Origin: Streptomyces flavochromogenes
GTDB lineage: Bacteria; Actinomycetota; Actinomycetes; Streptomycetales; Streptomycetaceae
Reading direction: 5' to 3'
Assembly (NCBI RefSeq): GCF_000717595.1
Contig: NZ_JNZO01000002.1
Coordinates: 1-64,000 of the forward strand
DNA length: 64,000 bases
The notes under the pieces were generated by a model. It searched no databases and was not told the DNA's origin. It was given only the letters and a program-made list of their open reading frames with translations. Positions within the stretch are counted from its first letter, which is position 1, and each line of letters starts with the position of its first letter. Position numbers and translations under genes: made by a program. Below are positions 49,927 to 59,113 of this stretch, piece by piece.

Positions 49927-50415
49927 ATGACCCTCGCTTCGAACTCGACTGTCTTCAAGATGGACCTCGGTCCGCTCAACCCTGTCTGGGCGGAGCTCAT
50001 CCTCGGCCTGGTGCTGTTCGCCCTCACCTTCCTCATCCTGGCGAAGGGCATCCTGCCGAAGATCCGGCGCACCCTCGACGAGCGCGAGGACGCCATCGAC
50101 GGCGGCACCGAGCGCGCCGACGACCTGCGCTCCGAGGCCACGCAGATCCGCGAGCAGTACGAGGCCGAGCTGGCCGAGGCCCGCCACGAGGCCGCCCGTA
50201 TCCGCTCCAAGGCCGTCGAGGAGGGCTCGGTCGCCATCGCCGCCGCCCGTGCCGAGGGCAACGCCGAGCGCGAGTCGATCATCGCCGCCGGTTCCGCCAA
50301 GATCGCCGAGGAGCGCGCCGCCGCCGAGCGCGAGCTCAACGCCGATGTCGACGCCTGGGCCCACGCCCTCGCCGCCCGTATCGTCGGCGAGCCGGTCGGC
50401 GCCGACCGCGGCTGA
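49927..50415 (+). CDS. Orphan ATP-synthase-b-subunit-like protein
   Basis: 162 residues. After a short N-terminus with LGPLNPVWAELILGLVLFALTFLILAKGILPKI (one membrane helix, about 19-42), the rest is one long charged helix, RRTLDEREDAIDGGTERADDLRSEATQI to ERAAAERELNADVDAWAHALAARIVGE. This is the F-type ATPase b fold. The real atpF should be in the atp operon elsewhere, and no other ATP synthase gene is here. The chain ends just after AARIVGEPVG, so the last 25 or so residues of ordinary b, which bind subunit delta, are missing. It may be a membrane-anchored coiled-coil scaffold, or interfere with or modify the ATP synthase. Confidence 0.75.
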   Translation: MTLASNSTVFKMDLGPLNPVWAELILGLVLFALTFLILAKGILPKIRRTLDEREDAIDGGTERADDLRSEATQIREQYEAELAEARHEAARIRSKAVEEGSVAIAAARAEGNAERESIIAAGSAKIAEERAAAERELNADVDAWAHALAARIVGEPVGADRG

Positions 50416-50429
50416 CCCGTACTCCCCGC

Positions 50430-50474
50430 AAGGGGCCGTCACCAGGGGCCGAAACGCCCGGGTGACGGCCCCTT
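50430..50474 (+). terminator. Terminator of the b-subunit-like gene
   Basis: AAGGGGCCGTCACC and GGTGACGGCCCCTT, perfect 14-base arms with a 17-base loop, 15 bases after the stop. Confidence 0.85.
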
Positions 50475-50511
50475 CGTCGTGGGTGCAGCCTGGAGTGTGA
50501 GGAGAGAGCTC

Positions 50512-51396
50512 ATGGAGCATGTGACGTCAGGCGATCAGGCCCCCGGCGGGGGCGATCCGGTGCCGCCGCCCGTCGGCGGCGTGCTGTGGAGCGTCGCCGG
50601 GGACATCCGGGCGCTCCTGATGCTGCCCGCCGCCCTCACGATGCAGGTCGCCCACCCCGCCATCGGCGCCGGCGTCGACGCCCACTCGGTCTTCCGCACC
50701 GATCCCTGGGGCCGCGGTGAACGCTCCCTGCGCTCGGTCCAGCTGTGGATCTACGGCGGCGAGGACGCCGCGCGGGAGGGGCGCCGCCTCCGGCAGCTGC
50801 ACCGCGACATCCAGGGCACCGACGCCCACGGGCGCCGCTACCACGCGCTGACTCCCGCCTACTACTCCTGGGTGCACGCGACCGGCTTCCCCGTCTACGC
50901 GCACGGCCTCCGCCTCCTCGCCCGCCCCCTCACCGAGGCGCAGGAACGCCGGCTGTACGCCGAGTGGCTCCAGGTCGGCAGGATCCTCGGCATCCACGAC
51001 CGGGACATGCCACAGACGATCGAGGAGTTCTGGCCGTACTACCGGAAGGTCCTCGCCGACGAGCTGGAGGCGACCGTCGTCGTCCGGGAGCTGCTCGACC
51101 CCGACCAGCCCGTGCCCGCCCCCGACCGGGGCCCGCTGCCGCTCCGGCTCGCCCTCCGGCTGCTCTGGCCGGTCCTGCGCCGCCCGTTCCTGCGGCTGCG
51201 CGCCTTTCTCACGGTCGGCATGATGCCGCCGGACGCCCGGGAGGCCATCGGTCTCGAATGGACGGACGCGCAGGAACGCGCGCTGCGCCGGTTCGCCCGG
51301 GTGGTCCGGCTGGTGGTCCCCGTCCTGCCGGAACGGCTGCGCTATCTGCCGCTGGCCCGGAAGGCCCGAGAGGCCGCCCGCCGCGCGAGGCGCTGA
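50512..51396 (+). CDS. MpaB-type (DUF2236) oxygenase-family protein
   Basis: 294 residues from ATG 50512, with AGGAGAGAG upstream. It belongs to the DUF2236/MpaB/latex-clearing-protein-like family: VLWSVAGDIRALLMLPAALTMQVAHPAIGAGVDAHSVF (heme-ligand region), FRTDPWGRGERSLRSVQLW, YHALTPAYYSWVHATGFPVYAHGLRLLARPL and LYAEWLQVGRILGIHDRDMPQTIEEFWPYY. Family members are heme proteins that cleave or oxidise hydrophobic substrates. No signal peptide. The C-terminal part has hydrophobic helices that could bind the membrane. Substrate unknown. Confidence 0.88.
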   Translation: MEHVTSGDQAPGGGDPVPPPVGGVLWSVAGDIRALLMLPAALTMQVAHPAIGAGVDAHSVFRTDPWGRGERSLRSVQLWIYGGEDAAREGRRLRQLHRDIQGTDAHGRRYHALTPAYYSWVHATGFPVYAHGLRLLARPLTEAQERRLYAEWLQVGRILGIHDRDMPQTIEEFWPYYRKVLADELEATVVVRELLDPDQPVPAPDRGPLPLRLALRLLWPVLRRPFLRLRAFLTVGMMPPDAREAIGLEWTDAQERALRRFARVVRLVVPVLPERLRYLPLARKAREAARRARR

Positions 51397-51453
51397 CGGA
51401 CGGCCGGGATGACAGGGGCCTGTACGGCTGTGGTGACCGTACGACCGGGGTGA

Positions 51454-51478
51454 CCGTACGACCGGACCGGTCGTACGG
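51454..51478. terminator. 25-base palindrome between convergent genes (first of two)
   Basis: CCGTACGACCGG-A-CCGGTCGTACGG, perfect 12-base arms, after a duplicated GTGACCGTACGACCGG. Confidence 0.7.
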
Positions 51479-51485
51479 CGGCCGG

Positions 51486-51531
51486 GGTGACCGGGGCCGT
51501 ACGGCCGGACCGACCGCAGGCCCCGGTCACC
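51486..51531. terminator. Second inverted repeat between MpaB-type and M1 peptidase genes
   Basis: GGTGACCGGGGCC and GGCCCCGGTCACC, perfect 13-base arms, 20-base loop, ending 8 bases before the M1 peptidase stop. Confidence 0.75.
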
Positions 51532-51538
51532 GCACCGT

Positions 51539-53104
51539 TCAGTGGCCGCCGTGGTGCTCCGACTCGTGGACCGTGTTCGTCGCCGCGATCTTCTTCCAGG
51601 ACTTCGGCTGGGCCGGCTTCGGCGCGCCCTTGGGGGCCGCCGAGCGCGCGGACGGGGCTCCGGACGCCGCCGGCGCCGCGGCCGGCGCGGACAGACCGGC
51701 CGCCGCCGCGGTCGAGGCGGCCGGCTTCGACGGCTCGTACAGCCAGGTGTCGAAGAGCTCGGCCAGCGGCTTGCCGGAGACCTTCTCCGCGTACCGCACG
51801 AAGTCGGCGACCCGCGCGTTGCCGTAGGCGAACTGCTGCGGCCAGCCCTTCAGGATCGCGAAGAAGTCCTCGTCGCCGATCTCGTTGCGCAGCGCCTGGA
51901 GGGCCAGCGCGCCCCGGTCGTAGACGGCGATGTGGAACTGGTTCTCCGCGCCCGGGTCACCCGGCTTCACCGTCCAGAACGGGTCCTCGGCCGTCCGCGT
52001 GGCGTACACGTAGTCCGCCAGCTCCTGGGCCGTGCCCTCGCCCTCCTTCTCCGACCACAGCCACTGGCTGTAGCGGGCGAAGCCCTCGTTGACCCAGATG
52101 TCCTTCCAGTCGCGGACGGACACGCTGTCCCCGTACCACTGGTGCGCCAGCTCGTGGACGACCACCGACACGTTCGCGCCGTTGGCGAACTGCCGCGGGC
52201 TGTAGAACGGACGGGTCTGCGTCTCCAGGGCGAAGCCGCTCGTCACGTTCGGCACGTACCCGCCGAGGGCGTTGAAGGGGTACGGCCCGAAGACCCCCTC
52301 CAGCCACTCCGCGACCTCGGTCGTGCGCTCGATCGAGGCGCGCGCGGCGCCGTCGTTGTCGCCGAGGTCCTTGCTGTACGCGTTGAGGACCGGCAGCCCG
52401 TTCGCCGTCCTGTCCGTCGTGATGTCGAACTTGCCGACGGCCAGCGTGGCCAGATACGTCGCCTGCGGCTTGTTGGAGCGCCAGTTGAAGCGGGTCCAGC
52501 CGAGGCGGGAGGACTGCGACTGCAGCACGCCGTTGCTGATGGCCTGGGTGCCGTCCGGCACCGAGACGGAGACGTCGAAGGTGGCCTTGTCCAGAGGGTG
52601 GTCGTTGGACGGGAACCACCAGGCGGCCGAGTCCGGCTCCTGCGCGGCGACACCGCCGTCGGGCGTGCGGGCCCAGGCCGTCCAGCCGTCGATCTTCACC
52701 TCGGAGGGCTTGCCCGCGTAGCGGACGACGATCGAGAGGGGCTTGTTCCTCTCCAGCGGGGTGGCCGGGGTGACCTCCAGCTCGTGGGAGCCCGAGGTGG
52801 CGAACTTCGCCACACGGCCGTTGACCCGGACCTCGCTGACCTTCAGGCCGAGGTCGAGGTTGAACCGGGAGAGGTTCTGCCTGGTGGTGGCGACGATCGT
52901 CGCCGTGCCCTCCAGCAGGTCCGTGGCGGGCTGGTACGTCAGACGCAGGTCGTAGTGGGAGACGTCGTAGCCGCCGTTGCCACTGGTGGGGTAGTAGGAG
53001 TCGCCGATGCCCGGGGCCCCAGGGGTGAAGTCGGCCGCCGATGCCGGGATCGCCAGCAGCAGGGAGGCCGCGAGGGCGCTCGGAACGATGATTCTGCGGT
53101 GCAC
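51539..53104 (-). CDS. Secreted M1-family metallo-aminopeptidase
   Basis: 521 residues from GTG 53104, which has GGGGAG five bases upstream; ATG 53122 is the alternative. The signal peptide covers about residues 1-23 (LAASLLLAIPASAA). Peptidase M1: the zinc motif HELAHQWYGDSV has H317, E318, H321, and the third ligand is E340 in NEGFARY. ALETQTRPFY precedes it (the GAMEN-like exopeptidase position, here degenerate as GFALE). It cleaves N-terminal residues from peptides outside the cell. The C-terminal 50 residues are an Ala/Pro linker and a basic tail. It probably contributes to extracellular peptide use. Confidence 0.92.
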   Translation of the reverse strand: MHRRIIVPSALAASLLLAIPASAADFTPGAPGIGDSYYPTSGNGGYDVSHYDLRLTYQPATDLLEGTATIVATTRQNLSRFNLDLGLKVSEVRVNGRVAKFATSGSHELEVTPATPLERNKPLSIVVRYAGKPSEVKIDGWTAWARTPDGGVAAQEPDSAAWWFPSNDHPLDKATFDVSVSVPDGTQAISNGVLQSQSSRLGWTRFNWRSNKPQATYLATLAVGKFDITTDRTANGLPVLNAYSKDLGDNDGAARASIERTTEVAEWLEGVFGPYPFNALGGYVPNVTSGFALETQTRPFYSPRQFANGANVSVVVHELAHQWYGDSVSVRDWKDIWVNEGFARYSQWLWSEKEGEGTAQELADYVYATRTAEDPFWTVKPGDPGAENQFHIAVYDRGALALQALRNEIGDEDFFAILKGWPQQFAYGNARVADFVRYAEKVSGKPLAELFDTWLYEPSKPAASTAAAAGLSAPAAAPAASGAPSARSAAPKGAPKPAQPKSWKKIAATNTVHESEHHGGH

Positions 53105-53328
53105 AGGTGCTCCCCAAGTCATAAGAAAGTAAGACGCGCGGGTGGGCGTCGGTCCTTAGTTCGGACACTATTCAGTGCCCCGACGCACCGTCACGTCCAG
53201 AGGACCCCCTGTCACACGATCGCCATTCGGCCGACATGAACCCATCCGGCCCCGGAACCAACCGGAATCCCTCCTGATTGCCTCCGGCACTCTTTTGCAC
53301 GGGAGTTGACCGGGGTACGTTCCCGCCC

Positions 53329-55374
53329 ATGCCGATGCGAATGCGGAGAACCCGCGGAGCCCGACTGTCGTACGGAACCCTCGTGGCCGCGGCCACGGCC
53401 GCCCTGCTCGCGACCCTGGTCACGCCCGCGGGCGCCCGGCCGGAGCCCGCCAAGGCCACCGCGCTGCCCGCCTCGCTCTCGCCGACGGCGCGGGAGTCCC
53501 GGCCCGTTCACTCCTACGCCGACGCCATCCGCGAGTCCGTCTGGGTCGACACCGGACTCGACGGCGACGGAGACGGGCGCACGGACCGGGTCGCCGTCGA
53601 CATCATCCGCCCCCGGGAGACCGCCGCGGCCGGCCGGAAGATCCCGGTCATCATGGATGCCAGCCCGTACTACGCCTGTTGCGGACGCGGGAACGAGAGT
53701 CAGAAGAAGACGTACGACGCCGACGGGAACCCGGTCCGGTTCCCGCTGTTCTACGACAACTTCTTCGTCCCGCGCGGCTACGCGTTCGTCGCCGTCGACC
53801 TCGCCGGCACCAACCGTTCCGACGGCTGCGACGACGTCGGCGGCCGCTCCGACGTCCAGTCGGCCAAGGCCGTCGTCGACTGGCTGAACGGCCGTGCCCG
53901 CGGCTACACCACCCGCACGGGGGACACCCGGTCCCGCGCCACCACCTGGAGCACCGGCAACGTCGGCATGATCGGCAAGAGCTGGGACGGGACCATCGCC
54001 AACGGCGTCGCCGCCACCGGCGTCGAAGGGCTGAAAACGATCGTTCCGATCGGCGCCATCTCCTCCTGGTACGACTACTTCCACTCCCAGGGCGCCCCGC
54101 TCTACAACGCCAGCCCGAGCTGGCTCTCCGAGTACGTCAACAGCCCCGAGGCGCAGGCCCGCTGCGGAGCCGTCCAGGACCGCATCACCGCCGGCACCCC
54201 GTACAGCGGCGACCGCACGGCCGCCTGGGCCGAGCGCGACCACGTGCGGAACGCGGGCAAGGTGAAGGCCAGCGTCTTCGTCGTGCACGGCCAACAGGAC
54301 CTCAACGTGCGCGCGAACCAGTTCGGCCAGTGGTGGGACGCCCTCGGCGCCCAGGGAGTCGAGCGGAAGATCTGGCTCTCCCAGACCGGACACGTCGACC
54401 CCTTCGACTTCCGGCGCGCCGACTGGGTCCGCACCCTGCACCGCTGGTTCGACCACCACCTCCTCGGCTACGAGAACGGCATCGACCGTGAACCGGTCGC
54501 CGACATCGAACGCGCCCCGGACCGCTGGACCACCGACCGCCAGTGGCCGCCGCGCGGCACCACGACCACCACCCTGCGCCCCGCCCCCGGCACGGCACCG
54601 GGGCCCGGCGTCCTCGGCCGCGCGCCCGCCGCCCCCGGCTCCACCGCGACCTTCACCGACGACCCCGGTCTCGGCGAGCTCGACTGGGCGGCCCGGATCG
54701 ACGGCGCGACCCCCGAGAAGGCCGGGTTCGTCACCCGACCCCTCTCCCGCGACCTGCGGATCTCCGGCTCCTCGAAGGTGACGGTCACCGCCACCCCGAC
54801 CACCGCCACCGCGCACCTCTCCGCCGTCCTCGTGGACCTCGGACCGGACACGATCCGCGACTACGGGGCCGCGGGCGAGGGCATCACCACCCTCACCGAC
54901 CGCACCTGCTGGGGCGCGAGCACCCCCGGTGACAGCGCCTGCTTCAAGGAGACCGAGGCGCGCACGGCGGACGTCGGGTACACGGTCGTCAGCCGGGGCT
55001 GGGCCGATCTCGGCACCTGGGCCGACCCGCGCGAGGAACGCCCGCTGACCCCCGGCAGGGCGTACACGATGACCCTGGACCTCGCCGCCACCGACCACGT
55101 CGTCCCGGCCGGACACCGCCTCGCCCTGATCGTCGGCGGTACCGACAAGGACCTGCTCGACCCTCCGTCGACCACCCCGACCCTGACCCTCGACCTCGCC
55201 CGCACCTGGGCGAAGCTGCCGCTGGTCGGCGGCGCCGAGGCCTTCGGCCGGGCCACCTCGGGGCCCTACCGGGCCGTGCCCTCGCTCACCCCCGTCGCCC
55301 CCTCGCCGAGCGCCGCCGTACCGCCGGCCGCCGTCGCCGGACCGCGCCTGCCGGGATTCGGAGCCGCCCGATGA
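53329..55374 (+). CDS. Secreted CocE/NonD-family (X-Pro dipeptidyl-peptidase) hydrolase
   Basis: 681 residues from ATG 53329; two more ATG codons follow at 6-base steps. The signal peptide spans about residues 1-36 ([19 protein letters not shown]). The alpha/beta-hydrolase domain has [39 protein letters not shown], and the nucleophile Ser218 in [12 protein letters not shown]. The acid is probably in [12 protein letters not shown] and the His in [12 protein letters not shown]. The C-terminal beta domain ([26 protein letters not shown]) is the X-Pro DPP C-terminal jelly roll. It should remove dipeptides after Pro, or cleave esters. It overlaps the M14 peptidase gene by 4 bases. Confidence 0.93.
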   Translation: MPMRMRRTRGARLSYGTLVAAATAALLATLVTPAGARPEPAKATALPASLSPTARESRPVHSYADAIRESVWVDTGLDGDGDGRTDRVAVDIIRPRETAAAGRKIPVIMDASPYYACCGRGNESQKKTYDADGNPVRFPLFYDNFFVPRGYAFVAVDLAGTNRSDGCDDVGGRSDVQSAKAVVDWLNGRARGYTTRTGDTRSRATTWSTGNVGMIGKSWDGTIANGVAATGVEGLKTIVPIGAISSWYDYFHSQGAPLYNASPSWLSEYVNSPEAQARCGAVQDRITAGTPYSGDRTAAWAERDHVRNAGKVKASVFVVHGQQDLNVRANQFGQWWDALGAQGVERKIWLSQTGHVDPFDFRRADWVRTLHRWFDHHLLGYENGIDREPVADIERAPDRWTTDRQWPPRGTTTTTLRPAPGTAPGPGVLGRAPAAPGSTATFTDDPGLGELDWAARIDGATPEKAGFVTRPLSRDLRISGSSKVTVTATPTTATAHLSAVLVDLGPDTIRDYGAAGEGITTLTDRTCWGASTPGDSACFKETEARTADVGYTVVSRGWADLGTWADPREERPLTPGRAYTMTLDLAATDHVVPAGHRLALIVGGTDKDLLDPPSTTPTLTLDLARTWAKLPLVGGAEAFGRATSGPYRAVPSLTPVAPSPSAAVPPAAVAGPRLPGFGAAR

Positions 55375-56678
55375 ACCCCCCGAGCGGACACCGGAGTTCC
55401 CGGCGCACCCTCGCCCTCGTGGCGGCCGCCGCCGCCCTCGCCCTGCCGCTCGTCACCGTCCCGGCGAAGGCCGCGGACAGCGCCCCCGTGAAGCCGCTGC
55501 CGCGCACCGGGTTCGAGACGAGCGGGGGTGCCCGATGGACCACCGAGGCCGAGGAGCGGGACTTCCTCGCGGCCGTCGACCGGGCCGGCGCACGGCTCTC
55601 GCTGCGGGTCATCGGCACCACCGCCCAGGGCCGCCCGCTCCGGCTCGCCTCCCTCGGTACGGGCCGCACCACGGTGCTGCTCGTCTGCAGCCAGCACGGT
55701 GACGAGCCCGCGGGCCGGGAGGCCTGTCTGAGCACGGTGCGGGACCTCGCCTTCGCCCAGGACCGGGAGACCCTGCGTTTCCTCGCCCGGACGACCCTCC
55801 TCGTCGTGCCCACCGCCAACCCCGACGGCCGGGAGGCCGACACCCGGGGCAACGCCGACGGCGTCGACGTCAACCGCGACCACATCGCCCTGCGCACCGC
55901 CGAGGCGCGTGCGGTCGCCGCCGTCATCCGCGACCGGAAACCCGAACTCGTCTACGACCTGCACGAGTACGGGGCCACCCCCCGGTACTACGACAAGGAC
56001 CTGCTCGCCCTCTGGCCGCGCAGCCTCGACGCCGACCCGCACGTCCACGACGAGTCACGGACCCTCTCCGAGGAGTACGTGCGGCCCGCCGCCGGGCTCG
56101 CCGGATACAGCAGCGGCATCTACGGCATCTGGACCGACCCCCTCACCGGCAAGCCGCTCAAGCAGGTCGCGGGCGACGGCCAGGAGCGGATCCTGCGGAA
56201 CACCGCCGGGATCAAGCACTCCGTCGGCCTGCTCGTGGAGACCCGGGTGGACGCCTTCGACGAGGCCGAGCAGAACGACCCGGCACGCAACCACCGGCGC
56301 CGTGTCGCCACCCAGCACGCCGCCCTGGAAGGCGCCTTCGACTACCTCGACGAGCGGCGCGGACCGCTCACGGCCGCCACCTCCGCCGCCCGGCGCGCCG
56401 GATACGCCGACCGGGGCCCGGTCTTCCTCGGCGGCGCCGACAACGACCCGGCGGAGGCGTCGGAGATCCTCGCCGACCCGCCCTGCGGCTACCGGCTGTC
56501 CGCCGCGCAGTACGCGGAGGCGGGCGACGAACTCGCCCTGCACGGCCTCGCCGTGCGGCCGGAGGGTACGGGAGTGTTCGTTCCTCTCGCCCAGTCGCGG
56601 CGCGCGCTCGTGCCGCTGCTCCTGGACGGGCGGGCCACCTATCACCTCGTCAGTGGGAGTCCTGTGGAGGAGTGTTGA
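55371..56678 (+). CDS. Secreted M14-family zinc carboxypeptidase
   Basis: 435 residues, start overlapping the previous stop (ATGA). The signal peptide is about residues 1-34 ([19 protein letters not shown]). The zinc ligands are H109 and E112 in [12 protein letters not shown] (HxxE) and H198 in [31 protein letters not shown] is the substrate-binding Arg/Asn region. VETRVDAF carries the candidate catalytic Glu. It trims C-terminal residues or cleaves amide-linked groups outside the cell. Together with the M1 and X-Pro enzymes it forms a small group of exported peptidases. Confidence 0.92.
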   Translation: MNPPSGHRSSRRTLALVAAAAALALPLVTVPAKAADSAPVKPLPRTGFETSGGARWTTEAEERDFLAAVDRAGARLSLRVIGTTAQGRPLRLASLGTGRTTVLLVCSQHGDEPAGREACLSTVRDLAFAQDRETLRFLARTTLLVVPTANPDGREADTRGNADGVDVNRDHIALRTAEARAVAAVIRDRKPELVYDLHEYGATPRYYDKDLLALWPRSLDADPHVHDESRTLSEEYVRPAAGLAGYSSGIYGIWTDPLTGKPLKQVAGDGQERILRNTAGIKHSVGLLVETRVDAFDEAEQNDPARNHRRRVATQHAALEGAFDYLDERRGPLTAATSAARRAGYADRGPVFLGGADNDPAEASEILADPPCGYRLSAAQYAEAGDELALHGLAVRPEGTGVFVPLAQSRRALVPLLLDGRATYHLVSGSPVEEC

Positions 56679-56727
56679 CGATCACGTGCCCCAGGGGCCG
56701 GGGTGGCGTGAATCCATCGTTTGCCGA

Positions 56728-56747
56728 GGTAAAGTTACCCACTGGTA
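56728..56747 (+). promoter_or_regulatory. Overlapping palindromes before the small secreted protein gene
   Basis: GGTAA-AG-TTACC at 56728-56739 overlaps TACC-CACT-GGTA at 56736-56747, 50-69 bases before the ATG at 56797. TTGCCG at 56721 could serve as a -35 box. Confidence 0.4.
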
Positions 56748-56796
56748 CTGACCATGCCTCGAACAGGTCCCCACGGCCTGGAAGTTGGAGAAAACC

Positions 56797-57099
56797 ATGC
56801 GCACCACCACGACCGCACGTCGTGTCCTCACGTCCGTGCTCGCCACGACGCTGCTCGCCGGCGGCGTGCTGCTCGGGCAGACCGTGACCGCCGAGCCCGC
56901 GGCCGCGGCCAAGATGACCTGCAACATCACGCAGCTGAGGCACGACGCCCAGAAGGAGCGCAACCGCGCCGCGCAGCTCAGGGGCCTCGGCGCCCACGCG
57001 GAGGCCCGCAAGGCCCTCGCCAACGCCAACGCCCTGGAGACGCGCGCCCGTCAGTGCGAGGACGCTGAGAACAACAACAAGCCCCCGCTCTGGAAGTAG
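56797..57099 (+). CDS. Small secreted hypothetical protein
   Basis: 100 residues from ATG 56797 with GGAG upstream. The signal peptide ends around AAAA at residue 38 (VLTSVLATTLLAGGVLLGQTVTAEPAAAA). The mature 62 residues are MTCNITQLRHDAQKERNRAAQLRGLGAHAEARKALANANALETRARQCEDAEN, with two Cys likely joined by a disulfide and a helical hairpin in between. The family is not recognised. The helix-hairpin pattern is like small helical structural proteins of the cell envelope. It is followed by a very strong terminator. Confidence 0.8.
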   Translation: MRTTTTARRVLTSVLATTLLAGGVLLGQTVTAEPAAAAKMTCNITQLRHDAQKERNRAAQLRGLGAHAEARKALANANALETRARQCEDAENNNKPPLWK

Positions 57100-57133
57100 C
57101 AGAACGCGCCGGGCAAGCGATCCGGTGAGCAAA

Positions 57134-57175
57134 CGCGGGGCGGGTGCTGTCCGAAAGGGCAGCACCCGCCCCGCG
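57134..57175. terminator. Strong terminator between secreted protein gene and D-amino-acid oxidase gene
   Basis: CGCGGGGCGGGTGCTG, loop TCCGAAAGGG, CAGCACCCGCCCCGCG: perfect 16-base stem between two convergent genes. Confidence 0.93.
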
Positions 57176-57182
57176 GCCGTTC

Positions 57183-58139
57183 TCACGCCTCCGCCAGCTC
57201 CGCCGCCCGCTCCGCGCAGCCCCAGGCCACCGTCACACCCGCGCCCCCGTGCCCGTAGTGGTGCACCAGGCGCCCACCGCCCGGCAGCGGCACCGCCTCG
57301 ATCCGGACCCCGCCCACCCGCGCCGGCCGCAGGCCCACCCGGTGACCGAGCACCCGCGCCCCCGCGATCTCCGGCCGCACCCGCGCGCATCTGGCCACGA
57401 TCGCCGCCGCCGTCGCCGGATCGGGCACCGTCCGCTCGTCGCCCTCCTCGGCCGTCCCGCCCAGGACCAGCCGCCCCGGCTGCGGGAAGAAGTACGTCGT
57501 CTCGCCGGCCGCCGCGTCCGCCGAGGTGAACCACTCCTCGATCCCCGGGTTCTCCACCAGGACCAACTGCCCCCGCACCGGCCGCAGTGCGGGATCCGGT
57601 ACGAGTTCCCGCGCCGCGGCCCCCGTGCAGTCGACGACCACCCGCGCCCCGGCGGCCGCCTCCGCGAAGCCGGTGACCGTACGCCGCTCGAAGACCCCGC
57701 CCGCCGCCTCGAACCGGCCCCGCAGCCACGCCAGATGGACCGGCATGTCGATCAGGGGCAACCGCGCCGCGAGACCCACGTCGTACGGCCCCGGCACCTC
57801 CTCGGGCGTCAGCTGCCGAAGGCCCGGCACCTCCCGCGCCCAGGAGCCGAGCCCGTCCAGGACGGTGTCCGCGTGGACCCCGGTCACCCAGCGCACCCCC
57901 GTGCGCTCCGGATCAGCGGCGAGTTCCCCGTACACCCGCAGCGAGACCAACGCCCAGGCGCCCGCCTCCTCCTCGGGCTCGATCCGGTACGGCCACCACA
58001 GGGCTCCGGCCACCGCCGAGGTCGTCGCCGTCACCTCGTCCCGCGACCAGACCCGCACCCGAAGGCCGCGCTCCGCCAGCGTCACCGCGGTCGTCAGACC
58101 GACGACCCCGCCACCCACCACGATCACGTCGCTCTCCAT
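57183..58139 (-). CDS. D-amino-acid oxidase-type FAD-dependent oxidoreductase
   Basis: 318 residues from ATG 58139. The FAD fold starts DVIVVGGGVVGLTTAVTLAERGLRVRVWSRD. WWPYRIEPEE, GARVVVDCTGAAARELVPD, LRPVRGQLVLVENPG, then VGLRPARVGGVRIEAVPL and HHYGHGGAGVTVAWGCAE are the DAO pattern including the Arg and Tyr of substrate binding. The enzyme oxidises neutral D-amino acids to keto acids and ammonia with H2O2. No PTS1-type signal, as expected in a bacterium. It is monocistronic and converges with the small secreted gene. Confidence 0.92.
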   Translation of the reverse strand: MESDVIVVGGGVVGLTTAVTLAERGLRVRVWSRDEVTATTSAVAGALWWPYRIEPEEEAGAWALVSLRVYGELAADPERTGVRWVTGVHADTVLDGLGSWAREVPGLRQLTPEEVPGPYDVGLAARLPLIDMPVHLAWLRGRFEAAGGVFERRTVTGFAEAAAGARVVVDCTGAAARELVPDPALRPVRGQLVLVENPGIEEWFTSADAAAGETTYFFPQPGRLVLGGTAEEGDERTVPDPATAAAIVARCARVRPEIAGARVLGHRVGLRPARVGGVRIEAVPLPGGGRLVHHYGHGGAGVTVAWGCAERAAELAEA

Positions 58140-58222
58140 GCCCGGGACCGTACCGGGACCGGGACATTTCCGGGACGGACCAGCCATGGAACGACGACCC
58201 CGACCGGGGAATGCTGGACGGC

Positions 58223-58951
58223 ATGCCGGCCGTGTACACGACTCTCGACCTCGCCCCCGCCGTCCTCCCGGACGGTGGTGGTGTCCTTCCCGGGGCCTTC
58301 GCCCGCCCCCGCCCCGAGGACGTCGACCTCGTCGTCGACGGCAGGGCGCTGCTCCACCGGCTCGACGAGTCCGAGGGCGCCGACACGGTCTCGCCGCTGG
58401 CGGGCGACCTTCCGCCCGCCCTCCGCGCCGAGCACGTCCGCGCACTCCTCGACCCGGCCGCGGCCGCGGGCCCCGCGGCCTCGCTCCCGGGCGGCCGCCG
58501 GGTGATCTACTCCTGCCCCGACTGCGAGGACCTCGGCTGCGGGGCCGTCACCGCCGTGGTCGAGCACGACGGCGAGGACGTCGTCTGGCGCGACTTCGCC
58601 TGGCAGACCGGCCCCACCGCGGACCCGGCCCGCGAGGGCTACCCCGGGGTCGGCCCGTACCGCTTCCACCGGGCGGCCTACCGGACCGTCCTGCGCCGCC
58701 TCGGAACGGAGCCCCGGACCGAGCCCCGGACCGAGCCCGTGACGGAGAGCCGCGCGCGGTCCCGGGTCGAGCCCGTGACGGAGGCTCTCCCGGAGCTCGT
58801 GACGGGGGCCCGGACGAAGGCCACGGTGGAGCCCGCGACGGGGCCCCGCACCCGGCCCCGGGCCGAGCTCGCGACGGAGGCTCCCTCGGAGCCCGTGACG
58901 GCGCCCCGCACGCGGCCCCGGGGCGAGCCCCTGACGGAAGCACGCGGGTAG
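58223..58951 (+). CDS. Hypothetical protein with repetitive C-terminal tail
   Basis: 242 residues from ATG 58223 (GGA upstream); ATG 58211 would add four residues. The first 150 residues form a compact domain with RRVIYSCPDCEDLGCGAVTAVVEHDGEDVVWRDFAW, three Cys that could bind a metal, and GVGPYRFHRAAYRTVLRRL. The family is not recognised. The last 80 residues are degenerate TEPVTxxxRTRPR-type repeats, rich in Thr, Pro, Arg and Glu, and the repeat pattern continues into the non-coding DNA after the stop. It diverges from the D-amino-acid oxidase gene. Confidence 0.65.
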   Translation: MPAVYTTLDLAPAVLPDGGGVLPGAFARPRPEDVDLVVDGRALLHRLDESEGADTVSPLAGDLPPALRAEHVRALLDPAAAAGPAASLPGGRRVIYSCPDCEDLGCGAVTAVVEHDGEDVVWRDFAWQTGPTADPAREGYPGVGPYRFHRAAYRTVLRRLGTEPRTEPRTEPVTESRARSRVEPVTEALPELVTGARTKATVEPATGPRTRPRAELATEAPSEPVTAPRTRPRGEPLTEARG

Positions 58952-59113
58952 CCCTCATCCGTAGCCCCGTGTGGAGCCCCACATCCGTAGCCGCGTGCGG
59001 GCCCCGCACGCGGTCCCGCCGCGGCTCCGGACGGCGCCCCGCCCGGAGGTACCCGCCCCGCCCACCCTGACCGGGGCGGGGCGCGTCCGCCGTCGCCTAG
59101 GATTCGTACCCTG

